From Mesorhizobium sp. (lineage in GTDB: Bacteria; Pseudomonadota; Alphaproteobacteria; Rhizobiales; Rhizobiaceae): 18,553 bases of DNA. The notes below the pieces were generated by a model that did not search any database, was not told the DNA's origin, and saw only the letters and a program-made list of their open reading frames with translations. Both the position numbers and the translations under genes were made by a program. How positions within the stretch are numbered: the first letter of the stretch is position 1; each line of letters starts with the position of its first letter. The stretch lies in contig JAUYMV010000048.1 in NCBI GenBank assembly GCA_030698645.1, positions 1 through 18,553 on the forward strand, in the 5' to 3' direction. Below, piece by piece: positions 5,918 through 13,909 of the stretch.

Positions 5918-7291
5918 TCAATACGCATATTCCAGGAACACCGGCTCGATCGAGCCGCCCCAGCGCGTGTGATACGCCTTCACCATCTCCTCGGAGCTGG
6001 TCGTGCCGCGCGCCACGACTTCCTCCAGCGTCGAGAGGAAGCTCGTCTCGTCATAGCCATCGCGGTTGGTGCGGGCGCGGTTCTTCAGGCCGAGGCGGGA
6101 GATGGCGAGCGTCTCGCGCGCGACTTCGAGCAAAGTGCGGTTGCGGAACATCGTCGACAGCGCCTTTTCCGGCACCTCGTTGCGCATCGCCAGCACCTCC
6201 TCGTAGGTCCAGTCGCGTGTCATCTCCTCGGCCTGGTCGAGCGCCTCGGAATCGTAGAGCAGGCCGACCCAGAAGGCGGGCAGCGCGCAGATACGCCGCC
6301 ACGGCCCGCCATCGGCGCCGCGCATCTCGAGGAAGCGCTTCAGCCGGACGTCCGGGAACAGCGTCGAGAGATGGTTGGCCCAGTCGCCCATGGTGGGCAG
6401 CCCATCCGGAACCTCGTCGCGCGCGGCGCCCGCCATGAACTGGCGGAACGTCATGTGCGTCATGTCGTGGTAGCGGCCGTCGCGGATGACGAAATACATC
6501 GGCACGTCGAGCGCCCAGTCGACATAGTCGGCGAAGCCGAAATCCGCCGAGAAGCAGAAGTCGAGCAGGCCGGAGCGCTGGTTGTCGGTGTCGCGCCAGA
6601 TGTCGCCGCGCCAGCTCTGCAGGCCATTCGGCCGGCCCTCGGTGAACGGCGAATTGGCGAACAGCGCCGTCGACAGCGGCTGCAGCTTGAGCGAGACCTG
6701 CATCTTGCGGCGCATGTCGGCCTCGCTCTCGAAGTCGAGATTCACCTGGATCGTGCAGGTCCGGTACATCATGTCGAGACCCTTGGCTCCGACCTTGGGC
6801 ATGTAGCGGGTCATGATGTCGTAGCGCGATTTCGGCATCTTCGGCGTTTCGGCGAGCGTCCATTTCGGGCTGCCGCCAAGGCCGAGGAAGCGGATGCCGA
6901 GCGGCTCGGCGATCTCGCGCAGTTGCGCCAGATGCGCGTTGCCCTCGCGGCAGGTCTGGTGGATCGTCTCGACGGGTGCGCCCGACAGTTCGAACTGGCC
7001 GCCCGGCTCCAGCGAGATGGCGCCCTGGCCGGTCGGCTCGACCAGGCCGATGATGTTGCCGGCGTCGATGATCGGCTCCCAGCCGAGCATGTCCTTCATG
7101 CCGTCGAGCAGCGCCTTGATGCCGCGCGGACCCTGGTAGGGCACCGGCGCGTTGCCGTCGACATAGAACGGGAACTTTTCGTGCTCGGTGCCGATGCGCC
7201 ATTTGTCGCGCGGCTTGTTGCCTTCCGCCAGATGCTCGACGAGCTCGTCGATGCCCTCGATCGGGCGGAAATCACTCGTGTCGCGCGCCAT
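5918..7291 (-). CDS. gshA: Glutamate-cysteine ligase, plant/alphaproteobacterial type
   Basis: This ATP-dependent enzyme joins L-glutamate and L-cysteine, the first and committed step of glutathione synthesis in the cytosol. It belongs to the GCS2 family of the plant type, usual in Rhizobiales and unlike the E. coli GshA fold branch. Key stretches are RIGTEHEKF (32-40), LVEPTGQGAISLEPGGQFELSG (83-104), which forms the metal and glutamate site, PKSRYDIMTRYM and NLDFESEADM. The length of 457 residues is typical when translation starts at 7291, where GGGAGGGG precedes the ATG. An in-frame ATG at 7333 would add 14 atypical residues. A hairpin GCCGATC/GATCGGC (5851-5878) lies downstream but lacks a T-run. 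rsmE lies upstream on the same strand. Confidence 0.95.
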   Translation of the reverse strand: MARDTSDFRPIEGIDELVEHLAEGNKPRDKWRIGTEHEKFPFYVDGNAPVPYQGPRGIKALLDGMKDMLGWEPIIDAGNIIGLVEPTGQGAISLEPGGQFELSGAPVETIHQTCREGNAHLAQLREIAEPLGIRFLGLGGSPKWTLAETPKMPKSRYDIMTRYMPKVGAKGLDMMYRTCTIQVNLDFESEADMRRKMQVSLKLQPLSTALFANSPFTEGRPNGLQSWRGDIWRDTDNQRSGLLDFCFSADFGFADYVDWALDVPMYFVIRDGRYHDMTHMTFRQFMAGAARDEVPDGLPTMGDWANHLSTLFPDVRLKRFLEMRGADGGPWRRICALPAFWVGLLYDSEALDQAEEMTRDWTYEEVLAMRNEVPEKALSTMFRNRTLLEVARETLAISRLGLKNRARTNRDGYDETSFLSTLEEVVARGTTSSEEMVKAYHTRWGGSIEPVFLEYAY

Positions 7292-7379
7292 GGTGTCGCC
7301 CCTCCCGGGAGCCGGTCTTTTGTGCGCGACCATTGGCCGGAAACGGGCGGCGCGGGCAAGCGAAAAATCCTGTGCCAGC

Positions 7380-7395
7380 CGTCAAGGAAACTTGA
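7380..7395 (-). promoter_or_regulatory. Possible gshA promoter element with overlapping dyad
   Basis: On the minus strand CTTGACG at 7386-7380 matches a -35 box. It is one arm of the perfect palindrome TCAAG-GAAA-CTTGA (7382-7395, plus-strand reading). No good -10 follows at 17 nt. A regulator or small RNA hairpin is also possible. It sits about 90 bp from the gshA start. Confidence 0.35.
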
Positions 7396-7424
7396 TCGCG
7401 CGGCGCCGGCCGGGGAGCGGTTGA

Positions 7425-7499
7425 GGACTGTTTACTTCCTACCCGCCCGCGCCAGTCTTGAAACCGCACCGCCATTCTGCGGGAAAACGTAAACTGTCC
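7425..7499. repeat. 75-bp imperfect palindromic element, possible miniature mobile element
   Basis: GGACTGTTTAC (7425-7435) and GTAAACTGTCC (7489-7499) are inverted ends matching at 10 of 11 positions. Inside, CCCGC (7442-7446) pairs with GCGGG (7479-7483). The outer GGACAGTTTAC type of end resembles sequences I associate with small transposase-linked repeats (IS200/REP type), but no transposase is present here. It lies between the 3' end of rsmE and the 5' region of gshA. Confidence 0.55.
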
Positions 7500-7517
7500 C
7501 CGGGGTCGAGCGCCGGG

Positions 7518-8255
7518 CTACCGCCAGTCCCCGATCGTCGCCTGTATCACCGCCATCGCCGCCACCGCCGCGGTGTCGGCGCGCAGGATGCGGGGGCCGA
7601 GCGGGATCGCGGTGACGTAGGGCAGCGCGCGCAGCTGCTGGCGCTCGGCTTCAGAAAAGCCGCCCTCGGGGCCGATCAGCAGGCCGAGCTTCGTCTCGAC
7701 GATGGCTTGCAGCGCCGGCGCCGGATTGTTGGTGTCGGCGCCCTCGTCGCAGAAGATCAGCCGGCGGCCGGCCTCCCATTCCCAGATCAGCCGCTCCAGC
7801 TTGACGATGTCGCGCACCTCGGGGATCGCCAGGATGCCGCACTGCTCGGCAGCCTCCACCACATTGGCGCGGATGCGGTCGATGCCGACGGTCGACATCT
7901 GCGTGTGCTGCGTCAGCACGGGCTGCACGACGCCTGCGCCCATCTCGACCGCCTTCTGCACCATGTAGTCGAGCCGGCCCTGCTTCAGCGGGGCGAAGCA
8001 GTAGACGAGATCGGAAGCCGCCGGCTGCGGCCGCACCTGCATGGTGAGCGCCAGGCGCACGCGCTTTTTGCCCGCCTCCGTGATCTCGGCCAGCCATTCG
8101 CCGTCGACGCCATTGAAGACCAGGATCTGCGCGCCCGGCTGCAGGCGCAGCACGTTCAGGAGATAGTGCGCCTGCTGCGGGTCGGGCTCGACGTCGCCGC
8201 CGGGCGAGAGCGGCTGCGGGATGAAGAGGCGTTGCATACGGTAATTGGCGCGCAT
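7518..8255 (-). CDS. rsmE: 16S rRNA (uracil-1498-N3)-methyltransferase
   Basis: This 245-residue SPOUT-fold methyltransferase uses S-adenosylmethionine to methylate N3 of U1498 in the decoding region of 16S rRNA. An N-terminal PUA-like RNA-binding part (residues 1-72, [21 protein letters not shown]) precedes the trefoil-knot domain with KAVEMG (101-106), EAAEQCG (134-140), [10 protein letters not shown] (192-201) and [12 protein letters not shown] (218-229), the cofactor-binding motifs of the family. The length is normal. The first Met is kept because MRANY is the usual rhizobial N-terminus. The gene begins 31 bp after the stop of the 8287-8934 gene, so the two may be cotranscribed. Confidence 0.96.
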   Translation of the reverse strand: MRANYRMQRLFIPQPLSPGGDVEPDPQQAHYLLNVLRLQPGAQILVFNGVDGEWLAEITEAGKKRVRLALTMQVRPQPAASDLVYCFAPLKQGRLDYMVQKAVEMGAGVVQPVLTQHTQMSTVGIDRIRANVVEAAEQCGILAIPEVRDIVKLERLIWEWEAGRRLIFCDEGADTNNPAPALQAIVETKLGLLIGPEGGFSEAERQQLRALPYVTAIPLGPRILRADTAAVAAMAVIQATIGDWR

Positions 8256-8286
8256 GGCAGGCAGATGCGGCAGGCGGTCCGCCCCG

Positions 8287-8934
8287 TCAAGGCCCGGCGC
8301 TTGGATGCCACACCGGCGCGTAGCCGGCCGCCAGTACGGCGATGCTGGCCGCGGGCGTCACGATGCACATCTCGTCGGCATCGAATTCGTCGAACGCCAT
8401 CGGCGCGCCGTAGCCGGAAAACGACCAGCGCAGCGCGCGGCCGTTGCGGATCGCGAAGTCCGCTCCGCCTTCTGAAAACATTGCGCCGTCAGGCAGCATC
8501 GACAGGCCGAGCCGGTCGACCTCGACCGGTTTCGCACCGGTGGCGAGGCGCTGGCTGTGCAGTATGTCGTCGAGCTCCGGGGCGGAGTGTTGCGTGCCGG
8601 TCGCCGCGCGGTGACGGCCGAGGAAATCGGTCGCGCGTTCGCGGCGGCAGTAGAAGCAGGGCCGGTGTCCGGCGGCGAGCGCCGTCACTTCGTCGAGGAA
8701 GAAGAGCTCCGTCCAGCCGGCACTTCCGGTCTGCGGATTGCGGCCCATGAGTTCGCGCTTTTTTCCCTTGAACTCGCAGACGCAGATGATCCACGCCTTG
8801 CTCGCCCATTTCCGCTTGAGAAGCGTCTTGGTTTCCGGATCGTGGATGGCGCCGCCGCGATTGCCCATCAGCATGCCGCGTTGGGGAACGGCCTTGATCT
8901 CGCCGAACGGATCGACCCGGTTCTGCAGCGGCAT
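8287..8934 (-). CDS. Conserved protein of unknown function with Ada-like Cys hairpin
   Basis: This is a 215-residue soluble protein I recognise only as a conserved hypothetical of Alphaproteobacteria. It opens [13 protein letters not shown] and has [15 protein letters not shown], the segment [23 protein letters not shown] and a Cys hairpin in [18 protein letters not shown] (C93 and C96). That last stretch looks like the zinc-binding AlaAGyRPCkrCrP segment of Ada repair proteins, and C51/C53 might complete a metal site. The C-terminal half is mixed α/β ([29 protein letters not shown]). The start at 8934 is fixed by AAGGAGG six bases upstream. A longer in-frame reading to 9651 is antisense to the amidotransferase gene. 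Confidence 0.82.
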   Translation of the reverse strand: MPLQNRVDPFGEIKAVPQRGMLMGNRGGAIHDPETKTLLKRKWASKAWIICVCEFKGKKRELMGRNPQTGSAGWTELFFLDEVTALAAGHRPCFYCRRERATDFLGRHRAATGTQHSAPELDDILHSQRLATGAKPVEVDRLGLSMLPDGAMFSEGGADFAIRNGRALRWSFSGYGAPMAFDEFDADEMCIVTPAASIAVLAAGYAPVWHPSAGP

Positions 8935-9012
8935 GAGGCCTCCTTTTCGCATCCGATGCGCCATGATATCGCTCGGGCCACACCAGCTATCACGAATGAA
9001 TGAAGGATTCCG

Positions 9013-9717
9013 ATGAAGGTTCTCGTCGTCCAGAATTTCGACAATACCGGCCTCGGAAATCTGCGGGCCGCCTTCGCCGAGGTGGACGCGGAACTGGAGA
9101 CGGTGCGCGCGCACAGGGGCGAGGCGCTGCCCGACGGGCCGGAGGGGCACGACGCGATCGTGGTGCTGGGCGGCGGCCAGAACGCGCTCGCCGACGAGGA
9201 ATGGCCCTATCTGCCGAAACTCGCCGCCCTGATGCGCGCCTTTGCCGACAGCGGCCGCTCGACGCTCGGCATCTGCCTCGGCAGCCAGATCCTGGCGCGC
9301 GCCTATGGCGCCGACAATCTGATCGGCGCCGCGCCGGAATTCGGCTGGCAGCAGGTCGCTCTGACGCCCGAGGGCAAGGCCGACCCGGTGCTGGGCAGCC
9401 TGCCGGAGCGCTTTCCGATCTTCCAGTGGCACGACGACACCTTCACGCTGCCGCGCGGCGGGCAGCGGCTCGCCGGCAATGATTCGGCGCACAACCAGGC
9501 GTTTCGCGTCGGCCGCGCCGGCTACGGCATCCAGTTCCATTTCGAGGCCGACCGCGAACTGGTCCGCGAATGGAACGAGGCGTTTTCGGACTATCTGGCC
9601 GAGCGCCAGCCGTCGTGGAGCGATCTCCACCCGTCCGAGGCGGAACGGCACGGACCCGAGGCCGATGCGGCGGGGCTCGCCATCGCACGCGCCTTCGTCG
9701 CGACGATCGGCAAATAG
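9013..9717 (+). CDS. Class I glutamine amidotransferase-like protein
   Basis: This 234-residue GATase1-fold protein is related to the amidotransferase domain of GMP synthase. It shows the nucleophile elbow LGICLGSQ (catalytic Cys88) and the paired His176 and Glu178 in GIQFHFEAD, so the Cys-His-Glu triad is complete. VVLGGGQNA (about 51-59) forms the oxyanion-side glycine loop and FQWHDDTFTLP (137-147) is the conserved H-x-D region. Stand-alone members may hydrolyse γ-glutamyl amides or transfer ammonia to a partner, and the substrate is unknown. The start follows GAAGGA at a suitable distance. It is divergent from the 8287-8934 gene, and the 78-bp gap must hold both promoters. Confidence 0.92.
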   Translation: MKVLVVQNFDNTGLGNLRAAFAEVDAELETVRAHRGEALPDGPEGHDAIVVLGGGQNALADEEWPYLPKLAALMRAFADSGRSTLGICLGSQILARAYGADNLIGAAPEFGWQQVALTPEGKADPVLGSLPERFPIFQWHDDTFTLPRGGQRLAGNDSAHNQAFRVGRAGYGIQFHFEADRELVREWNEAFSDYLAERQPSWSDLHPSEAERHGPEADAAGLAIARAFVATIGK

Positions 9718-9874
9718 CGGTTGCCTTCTCGGCCGGCGCGTTGCCGATTTGCAACTCCGGCGGGCAATCGGCCGGCCCGGGCAAACGCCGCTGGCGTCCC
9801 GCCCGCGCTCCGCCTAGACGCTCGACCGCCCGCCGGCGCGCTTTTCTCCGGCTCGCAACGAATGTTTCCGCTCT

Positions 9875-9892
9875 GTGAAACGGTTCACCGTT
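9875..9892. promoter_or_regulatory. Overlapping short palindromes upstream of the 9916 small ORF
   Basis: AACGGT-TC-ACCGTT (9879-9892) is a perfect dyad and overlaps GTGAA-N4-TTCAC (9875-9888). ACGGT recurs at 9907-9911. This looks like an operator cluster, but no binding protein can be named. Confidence 0.4.
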
Positions 9893-9915
9893 CTCGGCGC
9901 AACGGAACGGTAACG

Positions 9916-10089
9916 ATGATCGAACATTATGCAGGACCAGCAACCGAGATGACCCCCGTGAAAGCCACTCTTCTCTCCGTCCTGATGCTCTCTGGAATTG
10001 CGCTTTGGGGCGCGGGGATCTACTCCGCCGATGCGGCGGCCGGCCATCGCGTCATCGACGGCTACGGCGTCAGCGCCACGCTGCGCTGA
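9916..10089 (+). CDS. Putative 57-residue membrane or secreted peptide
   Basis: The small frame reads MIEHYAGPATEMTPVKATLL and continues with a hydrophobic segment LLSVLMLSGIALWGAGIY (about residues 19-36), then a polar end with GHRVIDGYGVSATLR. One lysine before the hydrophobic core and ADAAAG after it look like a signal peptide or single membrane anchor. The start could also be the ATG at 9949, giving 46 residues. Ribosome binding sequences are weak for both (GGAACGG upstream of 9916). It ends 4 bp from the convergent phosphatase gene. I do not recognise the family, and the evidence is the hydrophobic profile, the compact gap and the palindrome upstream. Confidence 0.45.
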   Translation: MIEHYAGPATEMTPVKATLLSVLMLSGIALWGAGIYSADAAAGHRVIDGYGVSATLR

Positions 10090-10093
10090 GCAA

Positions 10094-10834
10094 TCACGAA
10101 ACCACCTGCAATATCCGTTTCGTCCGTCCGTCGACCGAAAGCGCGGTCAGCACGCCGGATGCGAACGCGGCCGTATCGACATTGACCCGGTTGGCGAGGA
10201 TTTCCGGCTCGGCCGATGGCGTGTGGCCATGCACCACGACCTTCTCGAACAGGCCCGGGTGGTCGAGGAACGCCCTGCGGATCCAGATGAGATCCTCCGG
10301 CGACTGCCTGTCGAGCGCGACGCCCGGCCTGACGCCGGCATGGCAGAAGAAGAAATCGCCGAACGAAACCGAGCGCGGCAGCGCGTGCAGGAAGGCGATG
10401 TGGCCGCGCGGCATGACGGCGAGCAGGGCGTTCGACGCCGCGCGCGCGCCGGCTTCGGATTTCAGATCGGCGCTCACCCCATAGGACTGCGCGGTTTCCC
10501 GGCCGCCATGCGTGGCGAAAATCCCGTGCCTGTCGGGCGTCGCCAGAAAGTCGACGAGGCCGGCGTCGTGATTGCCGGCGAGCGCGATGATTCGCGGGTC
10601 GCGCGTGCGCTCGATCAGGAAGTCGATGACCTCGCGCGATTGCGGTCCGCGATCGACATAGTCGCCGACATGGACGATGCGGAAATCCTCCGGCGGCTCG
10701 CGCGCCAGTTCCGCCTCGATCCGGGCGTGCATCTCGACCAGCAGGTCGAACCGGCCGTGCACGTCGCCTATCGCGTAGAGGCGCATCCCCGGCGGCGCGG
10801 CGGCGTCGAGAAAATGCACGCCGGGCGGCGCCAT
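10094..10834 (-). CDS. PPP-family metallophosphoesterase (serine/threonine phosphatase-like)
   Basis: This 246-residue phosphatase has the full set of PPP metal-binding motifs: GDVHG (23-27), GDYVDRG (57-63), GNHD (87-90), FCHAG (163-167) and HGHT (202-205). Members hydrolyse phosphoserine/threonine, diadenosine polyphosphates or other phosphoesters with two metal ions, and which applies here cannot be read from sequence. The length fits bacterial PPP enzymes. The ATG at 10834 lies 1 nt past the lutC stop, so the gene is probably translated as the last gene of the lut operon. An internal Met at 10786 would be a fallback start directly before LYAIGDVHG. No signal peptide is evident, so a cytoplasmic location is expected. 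Confidence 0.93.
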   Translation of the reverse strand: MAPPGVHFLDAAAPPGMRLYAIGDVHGRFDLLVEMHARIEAELAREPPEDFRIVHVGDYVDRGPQSREVIDFLIERTRDPRIIALAGNHDAGLVDFLATPDRHGIFATHGGRETAQSYGVSADLKSEAGARAASNALLAVMPRGHIAFLHALPRSVSFGDFFFCHAGVRPGVALDRQSPEDLIWIRRAFLDHPGLFEKVVVHGHTPSAEPEILANRVNVDTAAFASGVLTALSVDGRTKRILQVVS

Positions 10835-10835
10835 C

Positions 10836-11510
10836 TCATGCTCCGACCAGGATGACGTGCAGCGCGCGCGGCCCGTGCGCGCCGAGGATGATCTTCTGTT
10901 CGATGTCGCCGGAGCGCGACGGGCCGGTGATCAGGTTCACGGTGCGCGGCATCTTCCCCCGGCCAAAGGACTTGCGGACCTTGGCCAGCGCCGTCTCGAG
11001 GTCGCCATCGACGTCGCCGGCGTTGAGCACGACGATATGGTGCTCGGGCAGGAAGTTGACCGTCGACGGATTGTCCCTGCCGGAGACCAGCACCAGCGTT
11101 CCGGTTTCGGCGACCGCGGCGAAGGCATGGCTGACGCCGGCCTCGTCGTTCCCGTCGGACGGGCCGGTTCGGACCTCCATCGCACGCTGGCCTTGCCACG
11201 GCATGCCGGCGAGCCGCTTGTCGGCGCCGAGCCGGATGGCCGACGGCAGGTTCCTGGAGCGCAGATAGGCGGCGACCGCCTCGGGCACGTCGGCCGGATC
11301 GCGCACCCGCGCGACCGTCGTGGCGAATTTTTCGGCAAGCGACGCGAACAATTCGACGCGGCCTTCGGGCGAGAGCTGTCCGCGCGCCGGGATCACCCCG
11401 CGCGGCGGCTTTGCCATGCGCCGCTCGACCGCCGCCAGCCGCGGGCCGTCCTCCGGCTGCGCCTTGAGCGACGCGCGCACCTTGGCGAGGATTGCCTCCC
11501 GCCCGCTCAT
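10836..11510 (-). CDS. lutC: Lactate utilization protein C (LUD domain)
   Basis: This 224-residue LUD-domain (DUF162) protein is the third subunit of the LutABC complex, which oxidises L-lactate to pyruvate. It begins MSGREAILAKVRASLKA and contains AETGTLVLVSGRDNPSTVNF and the diagnostic NLITGPSRSGDIEQKIILGAHGP near the C-terminus. LutC itself has no cysteine cluster. The start at 11510 is chosen because it forms an ATGA overlap with the lutB stop and yields the family length. A longer in-frame extension to 11825 lies inside lutB and reads as nonsense. The gene is third in the operon and is followed at once by the phosphatase gene. Confidence 0.93.
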   Translation of the reverse strand: MSGREAILAKVRASLKAQPEDGPRLAAVERRMAKPPRGVIPARGQLSPEGRVELFASLAEKFATTVARVRDPADVPEAVAAYLRSRNLPSAIRLGADKRLAGMPWQGQRAMEVRTGPSDGNDEAGVSHAFAAVAETGTLVLVSGRDNPSTVNFLPEHHIVVLNAGDVDGDLETALAKVRKSFGRGKMPRTVNLITGPSRSGDIEQKIILGAHGPRALHVILVGA

Positions 11511-12943
11511 CGCGCTGCCTGCTTGGTGGTCGCGTCGCGATCGCGGAACTGCTGCATGAAGGTGCGCGACTCGGGCATCGGCAGGTCGCGGAATTTGGTC
11601 CAGCCGCCGGCGAACGGCAGCCAGGCGAGGCGCTTGCGTCCGAACGTCGCGAACGACAGGAGCGGAATGCCGATCGCGCTCGCCAGCCGGTAGAGTTTTG
11701 GCCGCCTGGCGAAGAACGCCCAGAAGGAAAGGCCATAGCGCGCGACGCCCGGGTTCAGCCCGCGCTCGAACTCGCGCTCGCGCCAGTGCCGCATCATTCT
11801 GGGCAGCGGGATCTTCATCGGGCACACGCTTTCGCAGCGGCCGCAGAAGGTCGAGGCATTCGGCAGATGCCCGCCCTTCGCGACGCCGATCAGCGACGGC
11901 GTCAGCACCGCCCCCATCGGTCCCGGATAGACCCAGCCATAGGCGTGGCCGCCGACCGCGTGGTAGACCGGGCAGTGGTTCATGCAGGCGCCGCAGCGGA
12001 TGCAGCGCAGCATGTCCTGGAACTCGGTGCCGAGCATCGCCGAGCGTCCGTTGTCGAGCAGTATGACGTGATACTCGTCGGGACCGTCTACGTCGGTCGC
12101 GCGGCGCGGCCCGGTCGACAGGGTCGTGTAGACGCTCATGTCCTGGCCGGTCGCCGAGCGCGCCAGCACGCGGAGAACCTGGCTGGCGTCTTCCAGCGTC
12201 GGCACGATCTTCTCGATCGAGGCGACGACGATGTGGACGCGGGGCAGGATCTGCGTCAGATCGCCATTGCCCTCATTGGTCACGATGATCGAGGTGCCGG
12301 TCTCGGCGACGAGAAAGTTCGCCCCGGTGATGCCGACGTCGGCCTCGAAATAGCGCGACCGCAGCACCCGCCGCGCCTCGCCGAGCAGGGCCTCGGGCTC
12401 GCTCAGGTCGCGGCCGGGCGCCAGATGGTCGTGCACGCGCCGGAAATCCTCCTCGACCTGTTCCTTGTTGAGATGGACGGCCGGCGCGATGATGTGGCTC
12501 GGGTGCTCGCCGCGCAGCTGGATGATGTATTCGCCGAGATCGGTCTCGACCGGCGTGATGCCGTGCGATTCGAGGAAATCGTTGAGCGCGATCTCCTCGG
12601 TGATCATCGACTTGCCCTTGGTGACGACGCGGGCATTGGCCTTGCGGCAGATGTCGAGGATCGCGCCGCGCGCGTCCTCCGCGGTCTGCGCCCAATGGAC
12701 GTGGCCGCCGGACTGCACCACCTTCTTCTCGTAGGCTTCCAGATAGAGGTCGAGATTCTCCAGCACGTGGTTCTTGATGTCGCGCGCGCTGTCGCGCAGG
12801 CGGTCGAACTCGGGCAGGGCGTCGACCGCCTTCTGGCGCTTCTCGATGAAGCCGGTGCGCACGTTGACCAGCGCCTTCTGCAACTGCGCATCGGCGAGCG
12901 CGGCGCGGGAGTTGGCCTTGAATTCGGGCGAAGTGATCTGCAT
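11507..12943 (-). CDS. lutB: Lactate utilization iron-sulfur protein B
   Basis: This 478-residue subunit combines an N-terminal LUD domain (about 60-300, with VVTKGKSMITEEIALN and ITGANFLVAETGTSI) with a ferredoxin-like region. That region has cysteines C314, C317, C320 and C324 in CIRCGACMNHCPVY, and C367, C370 and C374 in CGRCESVCPM. It should carry [4Fe-4S] clusters and pass electrons from lactate oxidation towards the respiratory chain. A C-terminal tail (from about 390) includes a moderately hydrophobic stretch around LSFWAFFARRP. The length matches LutB/YkgF. It overlaps lutA by 1 nt (TGATG) and lutC by 4 nt, evidence of a tightly coupled operon. Confidence 0.96.
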   Translation of the reverse strand: MQITSPEFKANSRAALADAQLQKALVNVRTGFIEKRQKAVDALPEFDRLRDSARDIKNHVLENLDLYLEAYEKKVVQSGGHVHWAQTAEDARGAILDICRKANARVVTKGKSMITEEIALNDFLESHGITPVETDLGEYIIQLRGEHPSHIIAPAVHLNKEQVEEDFRRVHDHLAPGRDLSEPEALLGEARRVLRSRYFEADVGITGANFLVAETGTSIIVTNEGNGDLTQILPRVHIVVASIEKIVPTLEDASQVLRVLARSATGQDMSVYTTLSTGPRRATDVDGPDEYHVILLDNGRSAMLGTEFQDMLRCIRCGACMNHCPVYHAVGGHAYGWVYPGPMGAVLTPSLIGVAKGGHLPNASTFCGRCESVCPMKIPLPRMMRHWREREFERGLNPGVARYGLSFWAFFARRPKLYRLASAIGIPLLSFATFGRKRLAWLPFAGGWTKFRDLPMPESRTFMQQFRDRDATTKQAAR

Positions 12944-13713
12944 CAGCCGGCGCCCCCGATCGGCGGTCCGTCGGTCATGCCGGCGAGCACCTCGGCGACG
13001 TGGCGGCTCTCGACCGCAGAGCCCTGCCGCTTCAGCTTGCCTGCCATGTTCATCAGGCAGCCGAGGTCGCCCGCGAGCAGCGTGCCCGCGCCGGACGCGG
13101 CGATCTTCTCGGTCTTCTGCGAGACGATGGCGTTGGAGATGTCGGAATATTTGACGCAGAACGTGCCGCCGAAGCCGCAGCAGACATCGGCGTCCTGCAG
13201 CTCGTTCAGCGTCAGCCCGTCGACTTTGGCCAGCAGCGCGCGCGGCTGGTCGCGAATGCCGAGCTCGCGCAGGCCCGAGCAGGAGTCGTGGTAGGTGACC
13301 GAGCCGTGGTGGTCCGCGCCGGTGTCCGTCACGCCGCGCACGTCGGTGAGGAACGTCACCAGTTCATGCACCTTGGCGGCGAAGGCGGCCGCGCGCGTTT
13401 CCCAGCGCGGATCGCCCTTGAACAGGCCGGGATAATGCTTTTTCAGCATGCCCGCGCACGAGCCCGACGGCGCGACGACATAGTCGTAGTCCTCGAAGGC
13501 GCGGATGGTGTTTTCGGCGATGCGCCGCGTGTCGAGCCGGTCGCCGGAATTGTAGGCCGGCTGGCCGCAGCAGGTCTGCGCCATCGGCACCTCGACGGTG
13601 CAGCCGGAGTCCTCGATCAGCTTGACGGCCGCGAATCCGACCACCGGCCGGAACAGATCCACGAGACAGGTCACGAACAGGCCGACGCGCGGTCGCGCCA
13701 TCGTTGCATCCAT
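12943..13713 (-). CDS. lutA: Lactate utilization protein A (CCG-domain, heterodisulfide-reductase-like)
   Basis: This 256-residue first gene of the lut operon encodes a protein with two cysteine-rich CCG repeats: AQTCCGQPAYNSG (45-57) with an upstream VTCLVDLF, and DVCCGFGGTF (176-185). SGSCAGM (83-89) and HDSCSGLRELGI (142-153) complete the cluster ligands. The family resembles GlcF and HdrB and is part of LutABC. The ATG at 13713 has GAGGGCGG upstream. An ATG at 13701 (MARPRV) is a close alternative, while the in-frame ATG at 13857 would add 48 residues of unrelated composition. The divergent gene is the DUF3422 gene. No GntR-type lactate regulator or lactate permease is adjacent. Confidence 0.94.
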   Translation of the reverse strand: MDATMARPRVGLFVTCLVDLFRPVVGFAAVKLIEDSGCTVEVPMAQTCCGQPAYNSGDRLDTRRIAENTIRAFEDYDYVVAPSGSCAGMLKKHYPGLFKGDPRWETRAAAFAAKVHELVTFLTDVRGVTDTGADHHGSVTYHDSCSGLRELGIRDQPRALLAKVDGLTLNELQDADVCCGFGGTFCVKYSDISNAIVSQKTEKIAASGAGTLLAGDLGCLMNMAGKLKRQGSAVESRHVAEVLAGMTDGPPIGGAG

Positions 13714-13909
13714 TAAGCGTCCGCCCTCGCTTGCCTTGTTGAACTGCTTTCCTCCGACACTATCCGTGCGCCGGGGATGCCGCAACCGCGACATCGTGTG
13801 CCGGACGGGGAACGTCGGCGATCGGCGGCCACTCCGGTCCATCCTGACGTTTGCCAAGAACGGCGGAACGCCTTACCAGAAGGACGGATCAGGCAGGGCA
13901 AAGACGATC

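Noticed and set aside
5183..7492. Plus-strand open frame of 769 codons
   Set aside because: It is antisense to gshA and the toxin pair, has no recognisable domain, and is rich in Arg, Ala and His as expected from the reverse frame of a GC-rich gene.
8938..9651. N-terminal extension of the 8287-8934 protein to a total of 454 residues
   Set aside because: The extension is antisense to the glutamine amidotransferase, and AAGGAGG fixes the start at 8934.
9735..9775. Hairpin GCCGATT/AATCGGC after the amidotransferase gene as a terminator
   Set aside because: It has a long loop and no T-run. In GC-rich DNA this pairing is weak evidence.
11492..13294. Plus-strand open frame of 600 codons
   Set aside because: It is antisense to lutB and lutA, whose motifs are unmistakable on the minus strand.
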